Source: Ancrocorticia sp. (lineage in GTDB: Bacteria > Actinomycetota > Actinomycetes > Actinomycetales > Actinomycetaceae). Taken from it: DNA of 64,000 bases. Below, one piece after another: positions 63,300-64,000 of this stretch (position 1 is the first letter of the stretch; each line of letters starts with the position of its first letter). The position numbers and the translations under genes were made by a program. The stretch lies in assembly GCA_022648165.1 (NCBI GenBank), contig JALCLX010000007.1, positions 62,001 to 126,000 on the forward strand, given 5' to 3'. The notes beneath the pieces are model-generated. The model was not told where the DNA came from. It worked only from the letters and a program-made list of their open reading frames with translations, and made no database searches.

Positions 63300-64000
63300 T
63301 TGGTTTTATTGGTGCAGGAGCAATGGGGAGCGCCATCATACGCGGCGCAATCGCAAGCGGAACCTACAAGGCGGCAGAGATCGTACTGACAGCGTCGACC
63401 CCAGAACACGCTCAAACTTACGCGTCCGAGTTGGGAACCGAGTATGCAAACACAGCGGCTGATGTTGTGCGGCGCTGTGGAAAAGATGCAATTATCGTCA
63501 TCGCCGTCAAACCGTACGCCGTGCCAACGGTACTCCATGAAATCCGAGCCGTTGCCGCCGAACAGGAGGCTGTGCTCCTCTCAATCGCCGCGGGGACCAC
63601 TCTCGATTCGCTCGCTATCCACCTCAATCCGGGGCAGCCGATCGTGCGGGCTATGCCCAATGTGGCGGCGTCGATTCGCCAGTCGATTACGGCGCTGTGC
63701 CCGGGAGCGGACGTCACAGATTCGCAGGCATCCGAGGCGGAACGCCTGCTCAGCTCTGTCGGACAAGTAATCCGTATCGCGGAAAAAGACTTCCCCACGT
63801 TTTCAGCGCTCGCCGGTTGTTCTCCTGCCTTCACTCTGACGTATATCGACGCGATGGCCCGCGCAGGTGTCAAAAACGGCTTGTCCAAGAAAACGGCAGT
63901 ACGCATTGCTGCGCAAGCCGTATTGGGCACGGCGCTACTGTCTCTCGACGCCGTCGACGAACCTGCAGGTTCACCCATGGACCTGGCCGACGCGGTGCAG
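63296..64000 (+). CDS. proC: pyrroline-5-carboxylate reductase, N-terminal part (runs off window end)
   Basis: The last step of proline synthesis. 235 codons are visible: MIGFIGAGAMGSAIIRG is the NADPH-binding Rossmann opening, IIVIAVKPYAVPTVL and RAMPNVAASI follow, and the C-terminal dimer domain begins with GCSPAFTLTYIDAMARAGVK. The sequence stops in the SPMDLADAVQ region, about 30 residues short of the usual end. ATG 63296 is preceded by AAGGAG at 8 nt; it overlaps the stop codon of the LysR remnant. Confidence 0.93.
   Translation, partial: MIGFIGAGAMGSAIIRGAIASGTYKAAEIVLTASTPEHAQTYASELGTEYANTAADVVRRCGKDAIIVIAVKPYAVPTVLHEIRAVAAEQEAVLLSIAAGTTLDSLAIHLNPGQPIVRAMPNVAASIRQSITALCPGADVTDSQASEAERLLSSVGQVIRIAEKDFPTFSALAGCSPAFTLTYIDAMARAGVKNGLSKKTAVRIAAQAVLGTALLSLDAVDEPAGSPMDLADAVQ

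Overview
The window reads as one contiguous piece of a high-GC Gram-positive (Actinomycetota) chromosome. Three things point there: the gene order closely follows the long translation, isoprenoid and signal-recognition backbone known from mycobacteria and other actinomycetes (rimP-nusA-infB, ispG-rseP-dxr, pyrH-frr-cdsA, rpsB-tsf, rplS-trmD-rimM-rpsP, amtB-glnB-glnD, smc-ftsY-ffh); GTG starts and GTGA/ATGA overlaps are common; and ileS carries an actinobacterial-type T-box. The compact genome, a PTS-type dihydroxyacetone kinase and a TrmD fused to an acetyltransferase fit an Actinomycetaceae-like host-associated organism, but genus cannot be fixed from sequence reading alone. I see no prophage, insertion sequence, CRISPR array, rRNA or tRNA gene.

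Layout. 1-13.3 kb (minus): dapB (partial), pepR (M16 peptidase), pnp, rpsO, ribF, pfkA, truB, rbfA, infB, ylxR, nusA, rimP, an RNA and translation cluster interrupted by a glycolytic pfkA. 13.3-24.8 kb: a plus-strand membrane protein convergent with proS, then (minus) GNAT, ispG, rseP-type protease, dxr, a DivIVA-repeat protein, rlmN, cdsA, frr, pyrH. 24.9-27.9 kb: plus-strand ACT protein and UPF0210 gene, then a minus-strand ClC channel. 27.9-40.1 kb: tsf, rpsB, a divergent M23-like protein, xerC, dprA, comM, yraN, DUF2469, rnhB, lepB, rplS, trmD-GNAT, rimM, KH protein, rpsP. 40.5-43.2 kb: accessory insert of a cation-efflux transporter, a P-loop kinase and an amidohydrolase. 43.3-54.2 kb: ffh, glnD, glnB, amtB, an apparently iron-regulated DUF2470-like gene, ftsY, smc. 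54.3-64 kb: dhaM-dhaL-dhaK, ndk, folC, ileS with T-box, an SDR, a LysR-regulator remnant and partial proC.

Functional threads. Genes for ribosome assembly and translation (rpsO, rpsB, rplS, rpsP, rbfA, rimP, rimM, infB, tsf, frr, proS, ileS), RNA modification (truB, rlmN, trmD) and RNA turnover (pnp) dominate. Three further routes are visible: MEP-pathway isoprenoids (ispG, dxr), nitrogen sensing (amtB-glnB-glnD behind three GlnR-like boxes) and co-translational membrane targeting (ffh, ftsY, lepB, rseP).

The most noteworthy points are the TrmD-GNAT fusion, a GlnD that ends before any ACT domain, three GlnR-like boxes spaced 31-32 bp apart before amtB, a DtxR-like box before the DUF2470-like gene, a translational T-box before ileS with a readable AUC specifier, an unannotated 43-residue membrane microprotein candidate opposite yraN, a 28-codon relic of a LysR regulator, and a 75-bp in-frame duplication inside infB.
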